Source of the DNA: Cyanobacteria bacterium UBA11153
GTDB lineage: Bacteria > Cyanobacteriota > Cyanobacteriia > Cyanobacteriales > Coleofasciculaceae
Reading direction: 5' to 3'
NCBI GenBank assembly: GCA_003511885.1
Contig: DOIX01000310.1
Span: 1 to 20,467, forward strand
Length of the DNA stretch: 20,467 bases
In this document: positions 8,636-18,700 of the stretch, piece by piece
Position numbering within the stretch: the stretch's first letter is position 1
How the letters are laid out: every line of letters starts with the position of its first letter
Position numbers and translations under genes: made by a program
Notes under the pieces: generated by a model
Database searches by the model: none
What the model was told of the DNA's origin: nothing
Seen by the model: the letters and a program-made list of their open reading frames with translations, nothing else

Positions 8636-11281
8636 TTACAACCAGTTTCCTATTAATACAAACGAAGCCCAAAAATAGGGATGCTTGTATTTAGGATTTT
8701 GCAACATTGCCAGTTGGGCTTGGCGGAGGGATTCGGCTTTGGTAATCGGACTTGGGGACTGAGTTAGTTGTCGATAAAACTCACTCATCAGAACAGATGT
8801 GGATTGGTCGTTAACTGACCAGAGACTAGCTAGGGTACTGTAAGCACCTGAACGGAGAGCCAATCCTGCTAATCCCAAGGTAGCTCGTTTATCTCCAGAT
8901 GCCGTCTGACAGGCGCTCAGTACCAGCAATTCAATCGGTTTGAGCAGACCTACTCTCCTCTTTTGAAATAATACATCGAAATCTTGAATATTGAGGCGAC
9001 TATCCCAGGTGAGGAGAAAAGTTTCGGCTGGATTGGAGCTGAATTGACCGTGAGTAGCCAGGTGAACAACTCGAAAAGATTCGCTATTCACTTCTTGTTG
9101 GAAAGCTTCGCGAGTAAATCTTTGATCCAACAATACTTCCGAATTCAAGTCCGCAGCAATTTGCTTTACTTCTACCTCCACCCCTGGTAAAGCTGAAAAT
9201 CCCGGACGTGCTTCTGTTAAACCTACCGCTAAAATATTTAGTTCTTGTCGTTCCAACGCCTGGGGAAATAGCTGCAATCCGGAACTAAGGGCAATGCTGT
9301 ATTTTTCGATCGCATAATTCTTTCCATCGTACAAAACAGCCATTGGTAAGTTCCGCAGAAATCCATCGGGAACAAATACGAGCGTCTCGATTTTGCTCTG
9401 TTCGAGATCCGCTTCGGCTGGTCGGATTAACCAGTCATAAACTTGTTGGGAAAGTTGCAAACGATCTTCATCAGAATAACCTAAATATAAGGAGGAATAT
9501 AGTTTTTGCAGAATTTCTTCAACTTTTGGGGCTGGGATTTGAGTTGCGTAGTGACGCAGGGGTTGATTCGGTAATGATAAAATAACTTCTAACCGATCTG
9601 GTAAGATAATTGGATAAATTACGGCTGCATTAACATCGATGTCATCGATTTTGACTGGCTTCGTATCCAAGCAGGCATCTCTGAAGAAATTATCTAATTC
9701 TGCTAGTTGCAAAGCTTCAATAGTTTCGCGGGCTTGGTTGAGAGCCTTTTGGTTGGCATTTGGTGTCAAGAGTAGGCTGACAAATTGGCGATAAACGGGT
9801 TCGACATTTTCTTTAAAGTCAAACTGCACATCAGGGTTAATGGCAACTAAATCGCTCCGGAGAGATTGCAGGTTATCAATTGCGTTTCCATAAGCTGCGA
9901 TTGCGCCTTTTCTGTCCCCCTGCTCTTTGAGAATTCGAGCCAACTGCCACGCTCCGCGAGCTGAAATATCGGCAGCATCAAGTTCTTGAGCAATTTGCAG
10001 TGCTTCCTCAGTCAAGTCTTTGGCATTATCCCACTGTTGGTTTTGTTCGTAAAGCTTCCCTAGTTGATTGAGGGAGTAAGCTTCGGCACGTTTGTCTTTA
10101 ATTTCCCGAGCTTCTTGGACTGCTATTGCTAGTAATTGACCTATTTTTTCAGGCTTAATCCTTTCCCCACCTTCCACCTTGGCATCCGTTACTCCTTTCC
10201 CCATTTTCATCATACTTTCTGCTAGATTCACTCTGGCATAAATAGCGGATCTACTGGGGGATAATTTGGCTAAATTTGCTTCAATTTCCGGGATCAATTC
10301 TCGGGCAGAATCCTCTTGGTTGGTTTCTACCAACAGACTTAGTTGGTTGAGATTTATTTGGATTTTGACTATGCCATCTTTGGCATTTTTGTTCGCTTCT
10401 TCATAGTACGCCCATGCCACATCGTACTGCTGTAAATCCCTGGCAATATTGCCAATACTGAAAAGAGTTGCACTGGTATCGGCACTGGCGTTTAATTTCT
10501 GACTAATCTCCCAACTTTCCTCTAAAATCTCCTTAGATTGGACTAGGTTACCAATTGTTTGCAGGGCTACCCCTAAACTGCGCAATCCATCAACTTTGAG
10601 GATGGAATCTGGTTGAGACTGCATTTCCTCTACAAGTTGTTCTAAAAGTGCTTTGGCTCGTCGGTATTGCCCTAAAGCTTGTAAGGCTTGAGCTTGATTA
10701 ATTTTGCTGCCCAGTTTGCCAATTTCATTCTCCGCACTCTCATAAGCTACTTCTGCTTCTTTCCACGTTGCTAAGGCTGTTTCGGTTTTTCCTGTTGCTA
10801 GTTGCAGACTGCCTTGAGTGTTCAATGCTTGGGCAAATATCGCTAACCCTCTGCTTTCCAGCTTATCAAAATTTTCTAACAGTTTCAGACTAGTTTGAAT
10901 GGCTGTTTCTGCCTCCTGCCACTGTCCTAATTCTTGATAGGCTAAGGACAGATAGTTAAGGGCTTGGGCTTGATTGAGAATCGCCCCTTCTCCTTGATAG
11001 GATTTTACTGCTTCTTGCCAAAGATTTGCGGCAGCAAAGAATTGCCCGGTTTCGTATAGCTGTTTTCCTTGCTGTAAAAGCTGTCCAGAGCCTGATGGCA
11101 CTTGAACTACTTCTTTTTGGTTGGGCTGTTGGTGTGATATGGGAGGAGGTATTTGTTGATAGGCAATTGCCGGGATAACTTTTGTCACAAACACCATACT
11201 TACTAGAAAGGAAAGAGGCAACACTAACCAAGAAGCCCATAAAGTTCTTTTTTTACTGCCTTTTCCTTTTTTCCTCTTCAC
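8636..11281 (-). CDS. Exported TPR-CHAT (caspase-like) protein
   Basis: Complete 881-residue protein. The N-terminus is very basic (KRKKGKGSKKR), followed by a hydrophobic segment and a likely Sec cleavage after AIA (38-40); uncleaved, it would be a membrane anchor. TPR-like repeats occupy about 65-470, more degenerate than in the CHAT protein at the left edge. The CHAT domain covers about 550-881, ending in the family-typical HPYFWASFVLIGNWL. The dyad is His744 in HLATHG and Cys791 in LSACQTASG. The start is GTG (11281), with AAGG about 11 nt upstream; the only nearby Met would remove most of the signal sequence. It sits between the TPS exoprotein (289 nt upstream) and DUF928. Known of the family: HetF-type and other CHAT proteins are caspase-like; substrates of the exported ones are unknown. 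A role in processing or regulating the neighbouring surface proteins is an inference from position and location. Confidence 0.92.
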   Translation of the reverse strand: MKRKKGKGSKKRTLWASWLVLPLSFLVSMVFVTKVIPAIAYQQIPPPISHQQPNQKEVVQVPSGSGQLLQQGKQLYETGQFFAAANLWQEAVKSYQGEGAILNQAQALNYLSLAYQELGQWQEAETAIQTSLKLLENFDKLESRGLAIFAQALNTQGSLQLATGKTETALATWKEAEVAYESAENEIGKLGSKINQAQALQALGQYRRAKALLEQLVEEMQSQPDSILKVDGLRSLGVALQTIGNLVQSKEILEESWEISQKLNASADTSATLFSIGNIARDLQQYDVAWAYYEEANKNAKDGIVKIQINLNQLSLLVETNQEDSARELIPEIEANLAKLSPSRSAIYARVNLAESMMKMGKGVTDAKVEGGERIKPEKIGQLLAIAVQEAREIKDKRAEAYSLNQLGKLYEQNQQWDNAKDLTEEALQIAQELDAADISARGAWQLARILKEQGDRKGAIAAYGNAIDNLQSLRSDLVAINPDVQFDFKENVEPVYRQFVSLLLTPNANQKALNQARETIEALQLAELDNFFRDACLDTKPVKIDDIDVNAAVIYPIILPDRLEVILSLPNQPLRHYATQIPAPKVEEILQKLYSSLYLGYSDEDRLQLSQQVYDWLIRPAEADLEQSKIETLVFVPDGFLRNLPMAVLYDGKNYAIEKYSIALSSGLQLFPQALERQELNILAVGLTEARPGFSALPGVEVEVKQIAADLNSEVLLDQRFTREAFQQEVNSESFRVVHLATHGQFSSNPAETFLLTWDSRLNIQDFDVLFQKRRVGLLKPIELLVLSACQTASGDKRATLGLAGLALRSGAYSTLASLWSVNDQSTSVLMSEFYRQLTQSPSPITKAESLRQAQLAMLQNPKYKHPYFWASFVLIGNWL

Positions 11282-11345
11282 GATCGCAAACCTTGGTTAT
11301 TGTTCCGTATACTTAAGTGTAGCAAGAAATCTATCGATCCAGCTA

Positions 11346-11370
11346 TATAGCAATCCCCACATCGGTGTAT
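11346..11370. repeat. 25-bp direct repeat, right copy (partner at 3903-3927)
   Basis: TATAGCAA, five variable bases, ACATCGGT, one variable base, TAT; 20 of 25 positions agree with 3903-3927, same orientation. It lies upstream of the second CHAT gene, next to a heptamer array, as the left copy does for the first CHAT gene. Confidence 0.5.
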
Positions 11371-11376
11371 CTATAG

Positions 11377-11404
11377 CAGTTGACAGTTGACAGTTGACAG
11401 TTGA
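11377..11404. repeat. Heptanucleotide tandem array (CAGTTGA), 4 copies
   Basis: Four perfect CAGTTGA units. This is the reverse complement of the heptamer at 3995-4027, so the two arrays face each other across about 7.3 kb holding the cyclase, DUF928 and CHAT genes. Confidence 0.85.
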
Positions 11405-11410
11405 TAGTTA

Positions 11411-11493
11411 TTTGATGCCCATCAAACCCCATATGAAGCAAGGCTTCAAGGCTCTCTTCATGACATTATTTCTGCATATACCGCCCTGGCGGT
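11411..11493. other. Cluster of three short palindromes between the TPS and CHAT genes
   Basis: TTTGATGCCCATCAAA (11411-11426) is a near-perfect palindrome. TGAAGC and GCTTCA (11434-11448) form a 6-bp stem with a 3-nt loop. ACCGCCCTGGCGGT (11480-11493) forms a 6-bp GC-rich stem with a 2-nt centre. They lie in the 3' region of the TPS transcript and the 5' region of the CHAT gene, so they could be terminator-like structures or operators. None has a clean U-tract on the minus strand. The rest of 11282-11570 shows no ORF. Confidence 0.4.
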
Positions 11494-11570
11494 TAAGACG
11501 TTTTCAATTCCTGAAACCATTAATTTTACGACTTTTTTCCCCAGCCCCTAGCAAGAAAGCCCCTAATCCA

Positions 11571-14500
11571 TTAATGACAATTAACGGTTTGAGAATTATC
11601 AACATTTTGAGCTGCAACTAGAGTAACCTTTCCATCCTTATTTATTTCCCATCCTGTTGCTTCTATGAGGTGATAATTTTCCCTGGCACTGCCATTTTTA
11701 CTTGATTTATCTAATGGCTGTCCATCTAAATTGCTTAAGCTAGTTTGACGATGAGAGCCAGGAGTATTTACGGCTTGATTTTCTGCTGAAAAATCTTGTA
11801 AATCTTGCCAAAGTGTCTGCCCTCTCACAGTTACAGTCGGATCTTCTGGTAAACCACCACGCCCAGTAATTGTAAATGAGTTACCTTCGGCGGCGGCACA
11901 ACTGACAATAATTTCATCGCTAGGATCCCTTAATTTATCTGGTAATTTTAATAATCCGGAGCTAGGATCTATATTTAAGATAATTGGATTAAAATTGCCC
12001 GGATTCCCAAACTTAGAACTAACAGTAATATCGCTTAAAGGGGTAAGTTTGGGGCGGAATTGAATTCCCAAAAGACCTTGAGTAATAACATCAATATTGC
12101 CACCATTTCCGAGAAAAGCGTTGGCAGTAATATCGCTATTTTCTCGATCGACAGCTACAATAAAACCAGCTTTGATATTCATATTACCACCATTACCACC
12201 TGCGGAGCTTGTCCCAGCCGTAGTTGAAATCTGACTGCCTCGGCGCAATAATAGCAGCTCTGATAATGATAAGTTAATATTTCCACCATCTGTGCTAACT
12301 GTTTGTGCAGAAATTCGACCATTATCGAGGCGTAATTGCTCGGCTTCAATAGATATATTGCCACCGATACCACTACCTTGACTATCCACAGAAATAGCAG
12401 CACCATTCTTGATTACCACCAATTCAGGATCGATAATAATATCGCCTCCATTGCCCGTCGAATCTGGAGTTGTACTGGAAAATATCCCTGTATTTTCACC
12501 GGAAAGGCTAATTAATTTACTGACATCAATCTGTATATCACCTGCTTCTCCTCTTCCTCCGGTACTCACATTTAGTTGCGCTCCATTTTCTAAAGTAAGA
12601 GTTGTCGCTTGTAGATTGATTAAACCACCATTTCCCGTTGAATCAGAAGTTGTATTAGAAAATAAACCTGTATCGACACCGGAAATAAAAATGGATTCGC
12701 TTCCATTAATAAAAATGCTACCCGCATTGCCACTACTTTCAGTTAAAGCCCTTAAAGTTGCACCATTAGTGACGGAGAGAGATGGTGTATTAATAGTTAG
12801 AGTGCCACCGCTGCCAGTTGCTCCCTTTTTCGTTTCTACATAAGCACCGCTACGGAAAAAAGGCTCGCCAGGAAATCCATCAAAAGAGACTGATTCACTC
12901 GCCAAAATGTTAATATTTCCGGCATCACCTTGAGATACGGTACTTGCACTAATAAAAGCACCATTGGTTACAGAGAGTTTACCTGTATTAATGTTAATTT
13001 CTCTTCCTTCACCCTGAGAGCCAGGTGCAATTTCGCTGAGAATGCCACTGGGAATAGTAGGTTGAGAAAAACTAGGAGGAGCTAATACAGCACCGTCAAG
13101 GACTATTGTATCTGCGTTAATATTAATAATCCCTGCATTACCTGTACCGAAAGTAGAAGTTTTAACTTGCGCTCCATTATTAATTAAAATGCTACCAGTC
13201 TCGATAGTAATAACACCTGCATTACCATTCCCTTGATAGCTACCTGACGGGAATAAAAAAGGAGGTATGAAAGTAGGTAAATCTGGAAATACAATACTAA
13301 CTATACCGCTAGGATTTCCTTCTGAAATTCCACTTAAGGTAATTGAGTTAGTTGCTGTAACATTAACATTTCCGGCATTACCTACACCTCCAGTTGAGGA
13401 AGAAATCTGACTGCCTTCGGTAGCTACCAGAGAATTTGTGATGATTTCTACCTCCCCAGCATTACCACCTTTAGGACCTACAGTTTGAGCCGAAATTAAA
13501 CTTTGATTACTTAGCAAAATGGAATCAGCATTAACAGTAATTTTACCTCCTGTTGCTCTCCCTCCTGTGCCAGTGCTGATTCGACTCCCTTGGTTCAGAT
13601 TTAAGATATTGGCTTCAATTATAATATTGCCACTTTGCTGATTCCCACTATAAAGCGTGTCTATTCTATTCTTATTAGTTAAATAAATGGCCGGAGATGA
13701 TAGCCTAATATCACCGCCAATACCATCTATCTGAGTAGCACTCACACTGGCAATATTACTCTCATCGTCACTTATACTACTAGCATCATTGAAGGTAATT
13801 GATGTATCACTTTTGATGGTAATATCGCCACCAACTAAACCTGCTGAAATGATTTTACCACCCACTGCTAAGGAGAAGTTCCCACGAGAATCAATCGCTA
13901 TATCACCACCTAAATCAAAAAAAGGATTAGGATCGAAAGGATCGAAACCAAAGATTTTTTGTTTGTCGTTAATAATACTTGCAACATTAATACTTCCCGC
14001 TGGTAATGTAGTATTTGGTCGATATTGATTGGTAAGTAATACTAAGCCGCCGGATTGGGCAATTTCAATTTTACCAACTTGAATACTGGAACCGCTAATA
14101 GTAGGTGGTGCAAATGTAACAGAGCCTCCGGGAAAATCAGTTGGTGTCGCGATACCTGGAGAGCCAGTAAAAGGTGCTTGATTCCAATCTATTCCGGCTC
14201 GAATATCTAATGTAGCTTGAGTATCTCCCTTGATATTAATTGAGGTTGTACCATCAGATAAGGTAACTTGACTGAGGGCACTGTAAGGAGTGCTTGTGCC
14301 AGGAATTAGGTTAGTATTATTACTATTAATGGTAGTATCGTTTGGACCTGGAGTATTAATTCTAACGTTGCCTAATTCGACGCTGCCTCCAGCTAAAATA
14401 TGTAAAGAGGCTCCGGTATAGTCACCCATTTTGACATTACCAGCAGCTAAGACAATCGGATCGCGATCGCTAAATGTATTCCCTACAGCCCCATCCAGTT

Positions 14501-15383
14501 GCTCAACTGATAAGTTACCGCCTGTTGTATAGTGACTATCTATTTTAATTGGATTGGCGGATCTTAAGATTAAATCTCCATGTGCTAATAAACCACTCTG
14601 AGGATTATTTAAGGCAAAAATATCTAGTAAATGATTACCTTGCACTAGTAATGTAGATCCAGCAGTAGCGATAAACGGATTGCTTAAACTGTCTCGGATT
14701 GTGAGGGTGTCTGTTGCTTGTAAGGTAAGATTATTTCCAGCCTGTAATCTGCCTTCTAAGTATAGATTTCTACCGATTAAAGATAAGTATTGTCCGACAG
14801 ATAAGTTGCCTCTATTTGTAATTTCTCCTCTCGGCGGTAACCATTGATCTAATCCTAACGGTACATTAATAGTCAGCAAAGGTGGTGCAGTGGGATTAGT
14901 AGTGTTAAATTGATAACCATTGTTAAATAATACGCCGGAGCTGGTAGTGGCAACAAAAGAGCCTCTAATATCGAGGCGAGCACCAGGTCCAAACATAATC
15001 CCATTCGGATTTAATAAATACAAATTGGCATTTCCTAATACTCCTAATGTTCCAAAAATATGAGAAGGATTGTTACCTGTAACTCGGCTAAAAATACTAG
15101 TAATACTATCTGGGTTAGCAAAATAAACCTGTTGGCTGTTTCCCACATTAAACTGGAAAAAGCTATGAAAAAGAGTCGAACCCCGAATTGCACCGCCGTC
15201 GATGCGGTTAATTGCCCCATCGTTGAGGGGGATATTGGGAGCGAGGAGAGAGGATTCTCTACCTAAAGTGCGATCGGGAATAATTTGAGCTAAACTCGTT
15301 AGAGGAGATGCTATCCAAGAACTAACCATACCAGCGAGTAAGGAAATCTTGAATACTTTTTTGCGATCGCAGTTTTGTCTCAT
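11571..15383 (-). CDS. Two-partner-secretion (TpsA-type) filamentous hemagglutinin-like exoprotein
   Basis: Complete 1270-residue protein. A Sec signal peptide ends near SLAQ (30-33). The TPS secretion domain follows (about 35-290), with the family hallmark NPNGI at 125-129. The middle is a long right-handed beta-helix-type region rich in repeats of the form GNGGxIxIxAxxLxLxNGAxIxxST, seen across about 460-1130. The C-terminal module has Cys1162 in IIVSCAA, then FTITGRGGLPEDP, then EATGW at 1241-1245 and a penultimate Cys1269. This module is typical of large cyanobacterial TPS proteins, often labelled S-layer family. Known mechanism: the TPS domain is recognised by an outer-membrane TpsB pore; none is encoded here. 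ATG 15383 is supported by AGGAG 6 nt upstream. Likely role: secreted or surface-attached adhesin for cell contact or the sheath; the ligand is unknown. Confidence 0.93.
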   Translation of the reverse strand: MRQNCDRKKVFKISLLAGMVSSWIASPLTSLAQIIPDRTLGRESSLLAPNIPLNDGAINRIDGGAIRGSTLFHSFFQFNVGNSQQVYFANPDSITSIFSRVTGNNPSHIFGTLGVLGNANLYLLNPNGIMFGPGARLDIRGSFVATTSSGVLFNNGYQFNTTNPTAPPLLTINVPLGLDQWLPPRGEITNRGNLSVGQYLSLIGRNLYLEGRLQAGNNLTLQATDTLTIRDSLSNPFIATAGSTLLVQGNHLLDIFALNNPQSGLLAHGDLILRSANPIKIDSHYTTGGNLSVEQLDGAVGNTFSDRDPIVLAAGNVKMGDYTGASLHILAGGSVELGNVRINTPGPNDTTINSNNTNLIPGTSTPYSALSQVTLSDGTTSINIKGDTQATLDIRAGIDWNQAPFTGSPGIATPTDFPGGSVTFAPPTISGSSIQVGKIEIAQSGGLVLLTNQYRPNTTLPAGSINVASIINDKQKIFGFDPFDPNPFFDLGGDIAIDSRGNFSLAVGGKIISAGLVGGDITIKSDTSITFNDASSISDDESNIASVSATQIDGIGGDIRLSSPAIYLTNKNRIDTLYSGNQQSGNIIIEANILNLNQGSRISTGTGGRATGGKITVNADSILLSNQSLISAQTVGPKGGNAGEVEIITNSLVATEGSQISSSTGGVGNAGNVNVTATNSITLSGISEGNPSGIVSIVFPDLPTFIPPFLFPSGSYQGNGNAGVITIETGSILINNGAQVKTSTFGTGNAGIININADTIVLDGAVLAPPSFSQPTIPSGILSEIAPGSQGEGREININTGKLSVTNGAFISASTVSQGDAGNINILASESVSFDGFPGEPFFRSGAYVETKKGATGSGGTLTINTPSLSVTNGATLRALTESSGNAGSIFINGSESIFISGVDTGLFSNTTSDSTGNGGLINLQATTLTLENGAQLNVSTGGRGEAGDIQIDVSKLISLSGENTGIFSSTTPDSTGNGGDIIIDPELVVIKNGAAISVDSQGSGIGGNISIEAEQLRLDNGRISAQTVSTDGGNINLSLSELLLLRRGSQISTTAGTSSAGGNGGNMNIKAGFIVAVDRENSDITANAFLGNGGNIDVITQGLLGIQFRPKLTPLSDITVSSKFGNPGNFNPIILNIDPSSGLLKLPDKLRDPSDEIIVSCAAAEGNSFTITGRGGLPEDPTVTVRGQTLWQDLQDFSAENQAVNTPGSHRQTSLSNLDGQPLDKSSKNGSARENYHLIEATGWEINKDGKVTLVAAQNVDNSQTVNCH

Positions 15384-15389
15384 ATCTTA

Positions 15390-15394
15390 CTCCT
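15390..15394 (-). promoter_or_regulatory. Ribosome binding site of the TPS exoprotein gene
   Basis: AGGAG on the minus strand, 6 nt before ATG 15383. It is the cleanest Shine-Dalgarno in the window and fixes this start. Confidence 0.75.
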
Positions 15395-15452
15395 GGAATA
15401 AGGATCTACCCTGGGTGATAATGAAGGCTAACAACAACCAGGACATTCAATG

Positions 15453-15481
15453 CTTATCCCATCCTAAACTATAGCAGACAA
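15453..15481 (-). promoter_or_regulatory. Weak candidate sigma70-type promoter of the TPS gene
   Basis: On the minus strand TTGTCT, a 17-nt spacer and GATAAG, each hexamer 4 of 6 to consensus, about 70 nt before the start codon. The spacing is right but the hexamers are poor, and such matches occur by chance in AT-rich DNA. Confidence 0.2.
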
Positions 15482-15527
15482 CTTTAGGGTAGGCATTCTC
15501 TACTAATGCCATCATCAGATTTTCAAG

Positions 15528-15557
15528 TTAAAGTAGGGAATGTCTCCCCTACTTTAA
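15528..15557. repeat. 11-bp inverted repeat (hairpin) between the RTX and TPS genes
   Basis: TTAAAGTAGGG (15528-15538) pairs exactly with CCCTACTTTAA (15547-15557) around an 8-nt loop. It lies upstream of the TPS gene and downstream of the palindromic element at 15573-15669. It could be a transcript-end hairpin or a dispersed repeat. The stretch 15384-15527 holds only the ribosome site and the weak promoter candidate noted for the TPS gene. Confidence 0.6.
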
Positions 15558-15572
15558 ACGCTTTTATTATCC

Positions 15573-15669
15573 GTTAGCACCCCCCTAACCCACCTTATTA
15601 AGTAAGGGGGGAACCTTTGTGAAAAGTCCCCCTTACTAAGGGGGATTTAGGGGGTGACAAAGTGCTAAT
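15573..15669. repeat. ~97-bp palindromic intergenic element (C5/G5-rich)
   Basis: The ends are TTAGCAC (15574-15580) and GTGCTAA (15662-15668). Inside, blocks of C and G runs around TTACTAAGGGGG and TAAGTAAGGGGG form an imperfect long palindrome. It starts about 40 nt after the RTX stop codon (15709-15711) on the transcribed strand, so it may act as its terminator. Arrays of CCCCC-TAAATC-CCCC and their complements are widespread intergenic repeats in filamentous cyanobacteria; this looks like a non-coding member of that class. Confidence 0.7.
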
Positions 15670-15708
15670 CGCTGATAACTAGCAACTTGAATTAACTCGC
15701 AACTTAGG

Positions 15709-18700
15709 TTAGATATATGTGAAATTGGTAGTAAAAGCAAGATTTTGAGTACAAACTCCTTCTACCCGCATTAAATCTGCTCCGTTGAAGCTAATCACCG
15801 CATCTACTCCTTGTTGAGTTAGGCTCAGACTATTTAGATTTATTCCTAGTAAACCAATTTTATCTGAACCAACTTGATACCCGCGAACAATATCTAAACC
15901 AGCGTTTGCCTCCAAGACATAAATATCGGCTGCCCCACCATCTTGAGTTATCGCATTTGTCAGCGGATCGTAATTTGCCCCGATGAGAATATCTGCACCG
16001 AAGCTACCACGCAGAGTATCTCCTCCTTGCCCTCCAACTAACAAATCATCACCTCCATCACCGCGCAGTAAATCCATACCACTTTTGCCAAATAATTTAT
16101 CGCTACCCAATCCACCGATGATGATATCAGCACCATTGTTTCCTAAGATAGTTTCTGCTCGGGCACTACCGCGCAGCTTATCTGTAGCATTTCCGCCTTG
16201 AATGGTAATGTTAGCATTAGTGGGTGCTGTTACTTGAATCAGAGATAAGTCTATATCTCCTGAACCATTTTGGGCATCAAAAGTAATTGTATTACCCAAA
16301 ATCTGCAAGTCTGTGACGATATAACCTTTGTCAGACAAAGAGTTAGAATTTAAAGTTTCTAGGCGGGTAGTTGTGACTTGCGAGTCAATAACTATTTTTA
16401 AGGATGATTGAGTATTTGTTGCTGGAGGTAAAGTATCTAGAGCTAATTGTAAATTATTAACCCCGACTATCTGGACACCAGGGGTTAAATTCTCATCCGC
16501 AAAAAATACGCCATTATTTTTGACTAAAATAATTGTCTGGGTAGCCAAGTCTGGAGTTATTTGGGCTTGGGTAAAAACAATCGATTGGGTTTGTCCAGTT
16601 TGGGGATTAACTAGTTGTAGTTCTCCCTCCACGTAAATATTAGGTGCAGTATGTCCATTTGCTACTAGTTGGCTTAGAAAATTTAGGACATATTCCTCAT
16701 CACTAGAATCGGTTAAATCACCGTCAGCAGATGCGGCAAGAAATGTAGACCATCCTGGGGATGATTCTAATAATTCTTTATTATCCCATTCCACATGAAA
16801 TCCAGCATTCCCCTGAGTACCATTAGGTAGAAAAGCTGACTGATTATAAGCTAATCCACTAGCGATGAGTGCCGAACAGTTTTGGGTAATGATACTGCCA
16901 GTAGTCGTGCTGATACAATAATCAGCATCAGTCACTAAACTGTAATCGGGATTGTGAGGATCGCTATTTTCTTCGGGCATTCCAAATAAAGCGTTGAAGT
17001 TTTCACCGTTGCCTAAAGCTGCACTATATGTATATGTGGGAATAGTGGCATAGTCTGTGGCAAAGTTATCGGAAGTGTCAGAATCAGCAACACTGGAAGT
17101 TATATTAGCGGTACTGTTACCAATATTATTAATTCTGAAGTTGATTATAGATGAGTTGGCTTCTTTTCTGAGATTTAGAGGCAGATAACTTTTGCCAAAG
17201 AGAGCGACATTGCTATACTCTTGTAGTGCGGAATTTTCACCAAATACCCCAAAGAAATTGCTGATGGTAACTGTATCTGAACTTACAGTTGATTGTACGG
17301 TAATTTCGCCTTCGGCTCCATTGAGGAGTGAGGGTATTAAAACTTGAATGGTGTTTTTATTGCCATCTCCAATAAAATCAATGTTACCGTCTCCGTCAGA
17401 ATCAATACCATCTAAAATTCCGTCATTATTTGGATCGTAGGTATCTAAATTAATCCATCCCTCTGGAGTGGTAACTGATTGGACTATTAATTGAGCAGGA
17501 TTGATGGTATCTGAAACTAAGATATATTGGGCATCAGTTGGCCCAGCATTCTTGGCGGTTAACTTAAAGGAAATTTGTTCATCGGGAATGGCTACCTTTA
17601 ATCCTTTAAATGTGGGATTAAAGGATTTCAATATTTGTAAGTTGGTTGTCTGTCTGTTGCCGAAGTCGATACCTGTGACATTTGTGCCACTGGTAATATT
17701 AATGGGGCTAGGATTACTAGTAGTTTGTACCCAACCAGTTTGTTGTACTTCTCGGATGGTATAACTTCCAGTAGTTAATCCATTAAAACTGTAATTGCCA
17801 TCAGCATCAGTAGTGGTACTGATTTCTCCGGCATCTTTAATGCCATCGTTATCAGTATCAATAAAGATACTCCAGCCAGAAAGTCCCGTTTCTCCCGCAT
17901 CTTTAATCCCATCTCCATCAGTATCTTGAAATTTCTGTCCGCTGATACTCCCTAGTTGGAAGTTTCCGAAGTCGATACCTGTGATATTTGTGCCGCTGGT
18001 AATATTAATGGCGCTAGGATTACTAGTAGTTTGTACCCAACCAGTTTGCTGTACTTCTCGGATGGTATAACTTCCAGTAGTTAATCCATTAAAACTGTAA
18101 TTGCCATTAGCATTGGTAGTGGCACTGGTTTCTCCAGTATCTTTAATGCCATTATTATTGGTATCGATAAAGATACTCCAGCCAGAAATTCCAGTTTCTC
18201 CAGCATCTTTAATCCCATCTCCATCAGTGTCTTGAAATTTCTGTCCGCTGATACTCCCTAGTTGGAAATTTCCGAAATTAATGCCAGTGGTATTGGAAGT
18301 ACCAACTGTGACAAGACGATAGTTATTACTTCCAGCAGGTGTTGGGAAAAAGCCCGATAGCAATATTTCTTGGACAAAATAATTACCTGATAACAGATTG
18401 GTGAAAGAGTATCCACCATTTCCACTAGTAATTTTTGTGGTAATCAGAGAATCTTTAGTCGGATCGAAACTTCCTTCATTCGCCTCAAATACTCCATCAC
18501 CATCATCTAAAAATAATTTGAGCGTGACATTATTCAATCCTGAATCCACACCACTTTCATCATCTCCATCCCCATTCAAATCATTAAAAACTCTACCACT
18601 GATACCCCCACTAGGCACAATCGCACCCCGAGCAGCTACTGAAAATTCTTCAAAGCCAGACTCGGAGCCATCAAACTTGGTATAGAGATAGACAAATGAA

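Noticed and set aside
8636..11281. TPR-CHAT as part of a CRISPR-linked (type III-E, Craspase) system
   Set aside because: There is no CRISPR array or cas gene, both CHAT proteins carry export signals, and neighbours are surface proteins.
12409..12843. Plus-strand 144-codon open frame inside the TPS gene
   Set aside because: It is antisense to a repetitive beta-helix coding region with strong family similarity, has low-complexity composition and no ribosome site.
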